Assembly: GCA_016720925.1 (NCBI GenBank)
Contig: JADKJR010000038.1
Span: 1-64,000 of the forward strand
DNA from: Betaproteobacteria bacterium
GTDB taxonomy: Bacteria; Pseudomonadota; Gammaproteobacteria; Burkholderiales; Usitatibacteraceae
DNA length: 64,000 nucleotides
Direction of reading: 5' to 3'
The notes under the pieces are model-generated. The model worked only from the letters and a program-made list of their open reading frames with translations. It was not told where the DNA came from and searched no databases. Of the stretch, positions 7,923-17,393 are shown piece after piece; position 1 is the first letter of the stretch, and every line of letters begins with the position of its first letter. The position numbers and the translations under genes were made by a program.

Positions 7923-9912
7923 ATGTCTGCCAAACACTCTGCTCGCTGGTTGATCGCCGTATTCGCCTGCCTGGCCTGGAATATGCTGGCGCCTGCCGCC
8001 GCGGCACCGGTCGTGACCCCGCTGGCGGCGCCTGCGGGCGCCACCAAGCTGGACAACGCGACCTGCCAAACCTGCCATGACGGCAGCAAGAGCGATGTCT
8101 CGACCACCGACGCGAAGGGCAAGAAACGCGCGCTGCACAGTGTAAGCAATGACAAGATGGCAAAGAGCGTGCATGCGAAAATGCAATGCGTCGATTGTCA
8201 CAAGGACATCACCGACAACGTCAGCCCGCATGCGAAAGGCACAGTCGCCAAAGCCGATTGCCTCCAGTGCCATCAGGCGCTCTGGGAAACGGTCAAGAAG
8301 GAAAACAAGACCGCGGAGCAGCCCGGCCTTGGCCGCGTGGCATCGCAGATCGACGCACAGAAACTTTCGATTCATGCGAAGGCGAGCAAGGATGACCCGA
8401 CGCAGACCAACGCGACGTGTTCAGGCTGCCACGACTCGCACGCAATCATCCCCCACAAGATCGGAACGCCGGAACATGCCGCATGGCGCCTGGCGGTGCC
8501 AGCCGCATGCGGCACCTGCCACGAAGAGCACCTGGAGGAATACTCCAGGTCAATTCATGGCAAAGCGGTCGTCGACAAGAAGGACCCCAAGGCCGCGATC
8601 TGCACCGATTGCCACAATGTGCATGGGCGTTGATCAGACCTCCAAAGACGCAGCCAAACAAGGCATGGTCGCCGCGTGCAGCAATTGCCACAAGGAAAAT
8701 GCCAAATCCTATCGTGACACGTATCACGGGCAGATCACGACGCTCGGATACACCAATGCCGCGATGTGTTTCAGCTGTCACGGCAGTCATGATCTGCGTT
8801 CGCCGAAAGATCCGAAATCAAAAGTCCATCCGGACAATCGCCTGAAGACCTGCCAGAAGTGCCACAAGGACGCGACGGCGGGCTTTGTCACCTATGAGCC
8901 GCATGGCAACGCCCACGATTTCAAGCGCTATCCGCAAATCTGGCTCACCACGCATGGCATGATCGGGCTGCTGCTTGGCACGTTTGCGTTCTTCTGGGTA
9001 CATGTGATCCTCTGGTTGTATCGCGAAATCCAGGATCGCAAACAAGGCAAGACCCGTCCGCACGTGCAGGTCGACATGCTGAATATTCCGGCGGGGAAAC
9101 AGTTCCAGCGTTTCGGACCCTGGTGGAGATTGGGGCACCTGCTGTTTGCGGTAAGCCTGATGATCCTGACCTTGACCGGCATGACACTGATGTACGCCGG
9201 CAGTTCGTGGGCACCGGTGGTCATGCAGATGCTTGGCGGGCCAAAGGTCGCGGCTATTATTCACCGCGTCAACGCAGTGATATTTGCCGGCATATTTGTC
9301 ATACACCTGATTTACATCGTGATTCGCCTCGCCAGAAGCTGGCGTACGTTCAAGATATTCGGGCCGGATTCGCTCGTACCCGGCCCGCAGGATCTTTTCG
9401 ACGTGATTGCCATGTTCAAATGGTTCTTTGGCCTGGCGCCGCGCCCGGTGTTCGATCGCTGGACCTACTGGGAAAAGTTCGACTACTGGGCACCATTCTG
9501 GGGGGTCGCGATCGTGGGCTTCAGCGGCATGATCATGTGGTTCCCCAACCAGACTGCTTCGTTCCTGCCGGGCTGGGTGTTTAACGTGGCGGTTATTACG
9601 CACGGCGAGGAAGCGTTCCTGGCGGCGGTATTCCTGTTTACTGTCCACTTCTTCAACAATCACTTCCGCCCAGAGAAATTCCCGCTGGACACGATCATGT
9701 TTACCGGCGCCATGACGCTGGAGCACTTCGCCCGCGATCACACGCTGCACTACAAGCGGTTGGTTGAGAGCGGTGAGCTGCACAAATATCTGGTGGATGA
9801 GCCGTCGAAACCGATGAAATTGGGCTCGAAGATACTTGGCTTTACGCTGATTGCCTTCGGATTGACCTTGCTGGTGCTGATCGCAAACGGGTTCATCGGA
9901 AGTCTGGGGTAA
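7923..9912 (+). pseudogene. CbcL-like fusion: nonaheme cytochrome c plus b-type membrane domain (one frameshift)
   Basis: This inner-membrane quinone:cytochrome oxidoreductase candidate would exchange electrons between the quinone pool and periplasmic carriers. A signal peptide is followed by nine CXXCH sites (CQTCH, CVDCH, CLQCH, CSGCH, CGTCH, CTDCH, CSNCH, CFSCH, CQKCH) in about 310 residues. Then comes a four- to six-helix b-type domain with paired histidines (THGMIGLLLG, RLGHLLFAVSL, IHRVNAVIF with VIHLIY, and THGEEAF with VHFFNNHF). The layout and heme number match Geobacter CbcL. A single extra G in the GGG at 8625-8627 breaks the frame after heme site 6 (CHNVHG); removing it yields about 662 residues with sites 7-9 intact. 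The error is probably in the sequence. It has FNR boxes upstream and a sensor kinase operon downstream. Confidence 0.85.
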
Positions 9913-10110
9913 AGCTTTCGGCATAGAGGCAGCAGAAGCACGCGGGCTGTCTGCGCGCGTGAAGAAAGAGAATTCCTCCGGCGAAAGATCGCTGCATGAT
10001 TCGCCGGGGGAGCAATGCCATGGATTGATATTCATGGCGTTGATTTGCGGATGATGTACTCACAGGCGCCGAAGCAGAATCAGTTCCGTATATGCGGATC
10101 GACCTGGTAA

Positions 10111-11738
10111 ATGTTCCAACAAAATCTTAGACTAAAAGTCGGCCTGTATCTGGCTATCGCGCTGTCACCTGCGATGGTTCTGTTCCCTTTTCTCATCGTC
10201 AAGCACCAGCAGGAGCACCTGCAGGATGAGATTGCCGCGCACGTCACCCAAATCGCTGAAGTGGTGGTTAGAAGTACCCGTCATACGATGCTGTTGAACA
10301 AGCGCGACATCGCTGACAAAATCATTCAGGATATCGGCAAACAGCGGGGCATCGAGCGTCTCCGGGTGATGAACAAGGACGGCACCATCATCCATTCCAA
10401 CCGGTCCGCGGAGATCGGGTTTTCGGTCGATCAGCAGGCAATGCCTTGCGTTCAGTGCCATCAGACCAGCAAACCACTGGCGCATGTACCCGATGACAAG
10501 CGTTGGCGATTAAGCAAGGCCAGGGAAGGGCACCGGTCGCTTGACACGATGGCAGTTATACGAAATGAGCCGACATGTTCATCCGCATCCTGTCATGAAC
10601 ATTCGGCCAGCCAATCCGTACTTGGCATTGTCGAGATCGCCTATTCCCTCGATGAAATTGACCGGTCATTGGAGAAGCACGGCCTGGTTCTTGCCGGCAT
10701 TACGCTTGGAATCATCCTGCTGGTCGCGGCCAGCGTCGGCGCCCTGCTTCAGCGCCTGATTTATCGTCCGCTGAATGACCTCGAATCCGGCGCTGGAAGG
10801 ATCGCGCTCGGCGACCTCGACCACACGATTCCCAAGCGCAGCAATGATGAATTCGGTCGGGTCGCGAGTTCAATGAATCAAATGACCACGGCGCTGAAGA
10901 AATCGCACGCGGAGCTGCAGGAGTTGATACAAACGCTGGAGTCGAAAGTGGAAGAACGAACGCAGGAGCTTCTGATCGCCGAGGCCGAAGTTGCGCAGGG
11001 AGAAAAGCTGGCCTCCGTCGGAATGCTGGCTTCCGGGATTGCCCATGAATTGAACAATCCGCTGACCGGTGTGCTGACATTTACGTCACTGTTACGCAAG
11101 AAGATGGCGGACGGCAGTCAGGATGCGGAGGATCTGGACCTGGTCATTCGCGAGACCAAGCGTTGCGCAAGCATCATCAGGCGGCTTCTCGATTTCGCGC
11201 GGGAAAAAGTGCCCGTAAAAGGACATTTCAGCCTCAATCAACTGATCGAGGATACGGTACGTTTTGTCGATCGACCCGCATCATTGCAGAATATCCAGAT
11301 CACGATGGCCCTCGATCCCGGCCTGCCGCAAGTTTGGGGTGACGCCGACCTCATCAAGCAAGTGGTATTGAACATTCTGGTCAACGCACAGCAAGCCATC
11401 GAGGGCACCGGAACCGTCAGGGTTGAGAGTCACTACATTACCAACCCGCCGCCAAAACCTGGCGTCAATACAGTGCCGATCGCGGAAATTGCCATCACCG
11501 ACAATGGCTGCGGAATTCCTGAGGCCAACTTGCAACGGATTTTTGACCCGTTCTTTACATCGAAGGAAGTGGGCAAGGGGACAGGGCTGGGCTTATCCGT
11601 CAGCTATGGCATCGTCAAAGCCCATGGCGGCAGGATCACGGTCGAAAGCACGCTGGGTGTGGGGACCACTTTTCGCATCCTGCTTCCGATAACATCACCC
11701 TTTAATGAAACCGAACACAACGCAAGTGAAAGTGCCGA

Positions 11739-11742
<4 letters not shown>
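10111..11742 (+). CDS. sensor histidine kinase with heme-c periplasmic sensor domain
   Basis: 543 residues. TM1 spans about 10-30. A periplasmic sensor domain carries CVQCH (residues 113-117) and a second, wider site C156-SSAS-C161-H162, both able to bind heme c covalently. TM2 is at about 190-213, followed by HAMP, a coiled coil, a HisKA domain with phospho-acceptor His312 in the motif AHELNNPLTG, and an HATPase domain (DNGCGIPEANLQRIFDPFF, GKGTGLGLSVSYGIVKAHGG). Heme-c sensors report the redox state of the periplasm or the presence of small ligands. The stop overlaps the start of the response regulator by four bases, so the two are co-translated. They sit between two quinone/cytochrome modules, which they plausibly control. 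Confidence 0.88.
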
Positions 11743-13163
<1,421 letters not shown>

Positions 13164-13234
13164 ACGAGCGCGACAGCGCGAAACTCGCGATGCGCCGCAA
13201 GAAGTAGCACCGTCACCCCAGCGAAGCCACCGTG

Positions 13235-13876
13235 TCAAGTGTGGTCGGCTTCATGCTTGTCTTCCACTTCCTCATACCCCGTAATCATTGCCTTGAAATG
13301 GGCGGTCGGCGTGTGGCCAAGGCTGGCCAGGTAGATATGCACGATGATGAATCCGCTGAAAAAGATGAATATCAGCATGTGCACCGTATCCACGACACGC
13401 AACCCGCCGAACATTTCCACCATGGATGTAAAGCGCGCGACATCCCAGAGCAGCACGCCGGTGAAAAACTGTACCGGCACGAGCACCATCATGATGATTT
13501 GGTACATATTGCTTTGCAGGGGATTGAATTTGCGATACACGCTGACGTGGTGTGGGTTGGGGTCGCCCCTGAAGATGCCGTAACCATAAAACTGCATTTG
13601 CCGGAATGTCGCGCGAAAATACTTGGTCGGGCTAAGTTCGGGGTGATAGACCTTGATCTTGTCCGAGAACAGATAAAAAGTCAGCCACACAAAAAAGTTC
13701 GCGGTCAGGAAGAAGCCGCACCAGCTGTGAACGACGACAGCAGTCTTGAACGACATGAAATCGATCTGGCCGACATACCGGATCTGTACACCGGTGGCAA
13801 TCAATACCAGAAAACCGATCGCATTGATCCAGTGCCAGACCCTGACGGCAAGCGGATGGATATAAATTTTTTGCAT
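13235..13876 (-). CDS. diheme cytochrome b membrane subunit (HydC/FdnI-type)
   Basis: 213 residues with four predicted helices. Histidines suited to two b hemes occur in HPLAVRVWHWINAIGF, VVHSWCGFFL, DTVHMLIFIFF and IVHIYLASLGH. The start MQKIYIHPLAVRVWHW has a good AGGAGA site. It begins 12 bases after the nonaheme cytochrome gene ends, so the pair forms an operon equivalent to the CbcL fusion at 7923-9912, but split into two chains. The likely role is quinol oxidation or quinone reduction at the cytoplasmic membrane. A substrate-specific dehydrogenase partner is not present, which argues against a hydrogenase or formate dehydrogenase function. Confidence 0.85.
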   Translation of the reverse strand: MQKIYIHPLAVRVWHWINAIGFLVLIATGVQIRYVGQIDFMSFKTAVVVHSWCGFFLTANFFVWLTFYLFSDKIKVYHPELSPTKYFRATFRQMQFYGYGIFRGDPNPHHVSVYRKFNPLQSNMYQIIMMVLVPVQFFTGVLLWDVARFTSMVEMFGGLRVVDTVHMLIFIFFSGFIIVHIYLASLGHTPTAHFKAMITGYEEVEDKHEADHT

Positions 13877-13888
13877 GACTTTCTCCTG

Positions 13889-15310
13889 CTATTCGGGTTT
13901 ACCGTCACGATCGGAATGATCGCCGGGGAGTGGCTGGACCGGATGCTGGCCGGTGGCAGCTGATACGGCAGCGTTTATCTCGGCGGCACGTCTTTCGCGA
14001 AATCCTTTGAACAAGCGCTTGACCGTCATGTGCGCGAGTGGCCCGGCGATGCTACCCAGCAACACCATGATCAACAACGTATCCAGCAGCTTGATGCGGG
14101 TGCTGCCGATGACATAAAACCCGCGGATTGACTCAACGGATAGCAGCGAATTCAGGACTTCCTTCTGGACACCGTGTCGCAACGGCCTGCCATCCGGTCC
14201 GGCTATCGTCAGGGTAACGCTTTGGAATGGTTCAGCGCCCGCCTGATGACAGAATTTGCAGTCCTTGATCGCTTTGGATTTTTCGCTCAGCTGATGCGCT
14301 TCCACGCCGCTTTTTACTTCAAGCCGGCCACGCAAGACGGTCTTTCCTTCACCGCCATCCTGGTTGAATTCCTTTAGGAGGCTCCACAGCGCCCGCTCAT
14401 CCAGCCCGGCATTTTTTGCGTCGGCGGCGTGGGTCCGTTTTTCAAACAGCGGTACGCCGGATTTCTCGGACAATTGATGATGCTTCGCACCCTCGCCATC
14501 ATAGAGTCTCAGGTTCACGCGCCGTTGCGCATCCGGCGCATGGCAGACCGGGCACGAGATGGACTCAAAGTGCAGTTCTGATTTCGGCAGCCAGTCCTGA
14601 TGCTCCTTGACCGCATTTTTGTGGCATGTAAGACACGCATCCTTGATACCCGCACCAAGCGATGCCGCCTTCACGTTATGGGCCTTGTGGCAGTCGGCGC
14701 ACAGGGGCGCGGCCTTGCCCTTGGCAACACGCTCGAGACCGTGCACATCCTTTGAGTAGGCTTTGAATATATCGCCGTGACAATTGGCGCAGGGTGTGTC
14801 CGCGATCGGCGCGGGTATTTTCCAGGAACGAACCGTATGCGGATTGTGGCAGTCCGCGCACATCGGCGCTTTCTTGTTGCCGCCTTTTATGAGTGCCGCG
14901 TGGACGCTGTCGTCATACTCCTTGAATTTCTGCTTGTGGCAGTCGCGGCAGGATTCGCGCATGGACGTGGCGAATTCGCGCTTGCTCTTGGTAACGGTCT
15001 TTTCCTTGCCGTGGGTCTTGGCGTCGATGTCGGTGTGGCAGTCCTCGCAGTTGGTCTCGTTGTGCATCGACTCGCCATAAGCCTTGGTGGAGATCTGCAA
15101 GGAAAGTGTCTCGCCGCTCTCGAGCTTTTTTTCGAGGCCAACTTTGTCGTGACATTTCAGGCACGACTCGCTTTCTTTCGACAAATCTCCTGCGCTGGCG
15201 GGCGCGGGGGCGCCCAAAACGAAAATAGCCAGGCTGGCCAACCCGGCGAGAATCAGTTGCCTTGTGCGTGGCAAGAGTGCCACCTGGCCTGTGTTGCAGG
15301 CACTTTTCAT
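13889..15310 (-). CDS. nonaheme c-type cytochrome with C-terminal membrane anchor
   Basis: 473 residues. An N-terminal signal (LILAGLASLAIFVLGAPAPASA) is followed by nine CXXCH motifs: CLKCH, CEDCH, CRDCH, CADCH, CANCH, CADCH, CLTCH, CPVCH and CKFCH. The last is set apart by about 100 residues without hemes. A C-terminal helix (LLDTLLIMVLLGSIAGPLAHM) anchors it in the inner membrane. It would accept electrons from the adjacent cytochrome b and pass them to periplasmic carriers or to MtrA. The start is the ATG at 15310. A rho-independent terminator just upstream separates it from the receiver genes, so it probably has its own promoter in the short gap. Confidence 0.88.
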   Translation of the reverse strand: MKSACNTGQVALLPRTRQLILAGLASLAIFVLGAPAPASAGDLSKESESCLKCHDKVGLEKKLESGETLSLQISTKAYGESMHNETNCEDCHTDIDAKTHGKEKTVTKSKREFATSMRESCRDCHKQKFKEYDDSVHAALIKGGNKKAPMCADCHNPHTVRSWKIPAPIADTPCANCHGDIFKAYSKDVHGLERVAKGKAAPLCADCHKAHNVKAASLGAGIKDACLTCHKNAVKEHQDWLPKSELHFESISCPVCHAPDAQRRVNLRLYDGEGAKHHQLSEKSGVPLFEKRTHAADAKNAGLDERALWSLLKEFNQDGGEGKTVLRGRLEVKSGVEAHQLSEKSKAIKDCKFCHQAGAEPFQSVTLTIAGPDGRPLRHGVQKEVLNSLLSVESIRGFYVIGSTRIKLLDTLLIMVLLGSIAGPLAHMTVKRLFKGFRERRAAEINAAVSAATGQHPVQPLPGDHSDRDGKPE

Positions 15311-15342
15311 TGTGGATTCCCTTTGTTTGCGGACATGCGGGT

Positions 15343-15383
15343 CAAAAAAACAATCGGGGAAGGCAGCCTTCCCCGATGTTGTT
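15343..15383 (-). terminator. rho-independent terminator of the receiver-gene operon
   Basis: A perfect 12-bp inverted repeat (ATCGGGGAAGGC / GCCTTCCCCGAT, one-base loop) is followed on the minus strand by TTGTTTTTTT. It ends transcription coming from the gene at 15460-16203. Confidence 0.85.
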
Positions 15384-15459
15384 CACCTCATTCTGGCGAT
15401 TACAGGTAGCGCGGCTTTTGTGATTCTCTACCTGTTTTTCCGCACGGTGTTGATCTACC

Positions 15460-16203
15460 TCATACCGCCCGCACTTTCATCATCAGTCCCTTGACCGCAA
15501 ACCAGGCCAGCATGGCCGCGCCGATGATCGGGAACAGGATGATAAAGGCCAACCCGACGAACGGTGCCGCAACGAACTTGCCGACATTCTTCAGGAAAGT
15601 GAGCGCACGTCCTGCCGCCGGCACCTTCTTGACCAGCGCCTTGACCGCCATGCTCGTCACAATACCGATCCCGACGAAGGGAAGCATCACCGCATAGAGC
15701 AAGCCAATGAACGGCGCCAGCATGAACAGGGCGATGTTCTTCAACAGGTTTTCCTTGACCACCGCCCTGATTTCCACCGCTTCTGCCGGTGCCGCGACGA
15801 CCGGTTCGACGGCCGGTTCAAATGCCACCGGTTCCGTTGCCCGCATCGCGTTCAACGCACTTTCTTCAATCATTTCCGGCGACAACGGTTTTTGCAGGAA
15901 AGCCGACACCCCCGCCGCCCGGGCGCGGGCTTCATTGGCCGCCGTGCCATAACCGGTCACGATCACCACCGGCGTCCAGGGGGTCCTGGCTTTGACGCGT
16001 TCGGCCAGCTCCAGGCCATCCATGCCCGGCATGCGGATATCGGTAAAGACGGCGTCGTAGCCACCTTCCTGCAGCTTGGTCAGGGCTTCCTGCGCGTTTT
16101 GCGCGGTGATGACCACATAACCTTTGTTTGACAGCACACGGTTGAAACTTTTTCCAACCACCGGGTCGTCATCGACAACCAGCACTTTATGATTTGCACG
16201 CAT
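15460..16203 (-). CDS. membrane-anchored receiver-domain protein
   Basis: 247 residues. Residues 1-120 form a complete CheY-like receiver: acidic DDD at 11-13, phospho-acceptor Asp55 in FTDIRMPGMDG, the VIVTG threonine and the lysine of FLQKP. There is no output domain. Instead, a Pro/Val/Ala linker leads to a hydrophobic C-terminus with two similar blocks (FMLAPFIGLLYAVMLPFVGIG and FVAAPFVGLAFIILFPIIGAA), predicted as membrane segments. The protein would present a phosphorylatable domain at the inner membrane. It follows a CheY-like gene by 86 bases and is closed by a terminator. A signalling or phosphate-sink role at a membrane complex is inference. Confidence 0.8.
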   Translation of the reverse strand: MRANHKVLVVDDDPVVGKSFNRVLSNKGYVVITAQNAQEALTKLQEGGYDAVFTDIRMPGMDGLELAERVKARTPWTPVVIVTGYGTAANEARARAAGVSAFLQKPLSPEMIEESALNAMRATEPVAFEPAVEPVVAAPAEAVEIRAVVKENLLKNIALFMLAPFIGLLYAVMLPFVGIGIVTSMAVKALVKKVPAAGRALTFLKNVGKFVAAPFVGLAFIILFPIIGAAMLAWFAVKGLMMKVRAV

Positions 16204-16289
16204 GATGTTTCTCCTTCATTTGACTGGCTCAGTGCGCAAGATTGCGACGAGTCTTAACTTGATTCTTGAATTGATTCTTTCGTGGATTC

Positions 16290-16709
16290 CTATTGAAGCC
16301 CGGCACCCTGATTCGACCGGTCACAGCGCAGCGCCCAGCGTTTATGCAGCATCGCTCCGTTGGCGGCGTTGATCACATCGTCCGGACCGACCGGTTTGGC
16401 GAGGTAGTCGTAGGCGCCCAGCGTGACCGCTTCCTTGGCCGCGTCCACCGCCGGATAGCCGGTGATGATGATGACTTCGCTGTCGGGCCATTTTTGCTTG
16501 ATGGTTTTGAGCACCGCCATGCCGTCCATTCCCGGCATCCGTACATCGAGCAGCACGACATCGAACGGTTGTTGTTCCATCCTCCGCAGTGCATCGTTGC
16601 CATTGGTGACCGCTTCGACGTTGCTGTGTGCACCCGATAACACGCGCAGATGACTGAGGCGGACGATTTCTTCATCGTCGACGATCAGGATTTTGGTTTT
16701 ATCGGTCAT
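16290..16709 (-). CDS. single-domain CheY-like response regulator
   Basis: 139 residues, receiver fold only. DDEE at 11-14, phospho-acceptor Asp54 in VVLLDVRMPGMDG, VIIITGYP, and YDYLAKPVGPDD with the conserved lysine. There is no DNA-binding or enzymatic domain. It is first in an operon with the membrane-anchored receiver. A perfect sigma-54 promoter ends about 42 bases upstream of the ATG, tying its expression to an NtrC-type activator such as the one at 11739-13163. Confidence 0.85.
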   Translation of the reverse strand: MTDKTKILIVDDEEIVRLSHLRVLSGAHSNVEAVTNGNDALRRMEQQPFDVVLLDVRMPGMDGMAVLKTIKQKWPDSEVIIITGYPAVDAAKEAVTLGAYDYLAKPVGPDDVINAANGAMLHKRWALRCDRSNQGAGLQ

Positions 16710-16750
16710 TTGGTTTGCCTCTTTGTGTTCTTTTCTCTTGGCTATGTATG

Positions 16751-16766
16751 AGCAATCCCCGTGCCA
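16751..16766 (-). promoter_or_regulatory. sigma-54 (-24/-12) promoter
   Basis: The minus strand reads TGGCACGGGGATTGCT, an exact match to TGGCACG-N4-TTGCT. The gene at 16709 starts about 40 bases downstream, leaving a short leader. Confidence 0.85.
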
Positions 16767-17012
16767 TGTGCGGCCGCTCGTGAGACTTCAATTTGGTATC
16801 AATGACTTAGGTGACTTCATGGACGGTTTGCCCCGATTTCGTCTGCGCCGCAAGGCAGGACGAAGTACATTTTTTCCATGCGCTTTTTGGGCGCGCGGAG
16901 AATAGTCTTCGCGGAATCAACAGCTTGCGGAGTTCCGGCCGAGATGTTTTTTGCATACACCTGCGTGACGGCATTCCCGCGCAGTCCGGTAGGGTGGGCA
17001 ATTTCGAACATC

Positions 17013-17077
17013 AAACACCAGCACCGGCGCGCCGTTCAGGCCTTAATCGCCTGAAACGCCGCGCCAGTGCGAGGGTC
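17013..17077 (+). repeat. dispersed intergenic palindromic repeat, copy 2
   Basis: The symmetric form: AAACACCAGCACCGGCGCG, then CCGTTCAGGC / GCCTGAAACG around the loop, ending CCGCGCCAGTGCGAGGGTC. It lies in the gap upstream of the receiver genes. Confidence 0.75.
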
Positions 17078-17184
17078 TGGCATTGTTACCGTCTGCCCAC
17101 ACAATCGCCTTCGCCACGAAGAAACTTTTCTACGGCGACAACCTGCAAATCCACGGGAACATTTTTCAAACCGGCTTTCACCGC

Positions 17185-17218
17185 GTATGGTGGGCACGCT
17201 GCGCTTTGCCCACCATAC
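17185..17218. repeat. hairpin with GGTGGGCA / TGCCCACC stem
   Basis: GTATGGTGGGCA and TGCCCACCATAC form a perfect 12-bp stem around a 10-base loop. Its T-run is poor, so it is more likely a REP-like element than a terminator. Confidence 0.5.
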
Positions 17219-17323
17219 AAATCATCGCGCTCTAGAATTGAAGAGCCATGATTGCGTGCGCCGCCGCGATGAAGTCCTGCGCAATCCCTGGTCGCCGTGC
17301 ATGTCGTGGTTGATACGCCGCGC

Positions 17324-17358
17324 ACAAAAAAAACGGGGGCGATGTGATCGCCCCCGTT
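17324..17358 (-). terminator. rho-independent terminator of mtrAB
   Basis: On the minus strand AACGGGGGCGAT-CAC-ATCGCCCCCGTT is followed by eight T residues, 36 bases after the mtrB stop. Confidence 0.88.
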
Positions 17359-17393
17359 CATCCTGCTACTGCCAGACGTCGGCAGTGGTGCTA

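Larger units (their letters stand above)
16767..17323. other. gene-free region with repeats
   Basis: This region lies between the sigma-54 promoter and the mtrB terminator. It holds one dispersed palindrome (17013-17077) and one hairpin (17185-17218). Activator binding sites for the promoter would be expected in 16800-16900 but none could be recognised. No coding sequence was supported. Confidence 0.55.

Noticed and set aside
8818..10035. 405-residue minus-strand frame opposite the cbcL-like gene
   Set aside because: Antisense shadow; histidine- and glutamate-rich composition typical of reversed coding DNA, no family motif.
10035..10055. possible sigma-54 promoter before the heme kinase gene
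   Set aside because: TGGCGTTGATTTGC has the GG-GC spacing one base too short.
16255..16285. TTGATTCTT direct repeat as a possible FNR box
   Set aside because: The half-sites are direct, not inverted, and the spacing does not fit.
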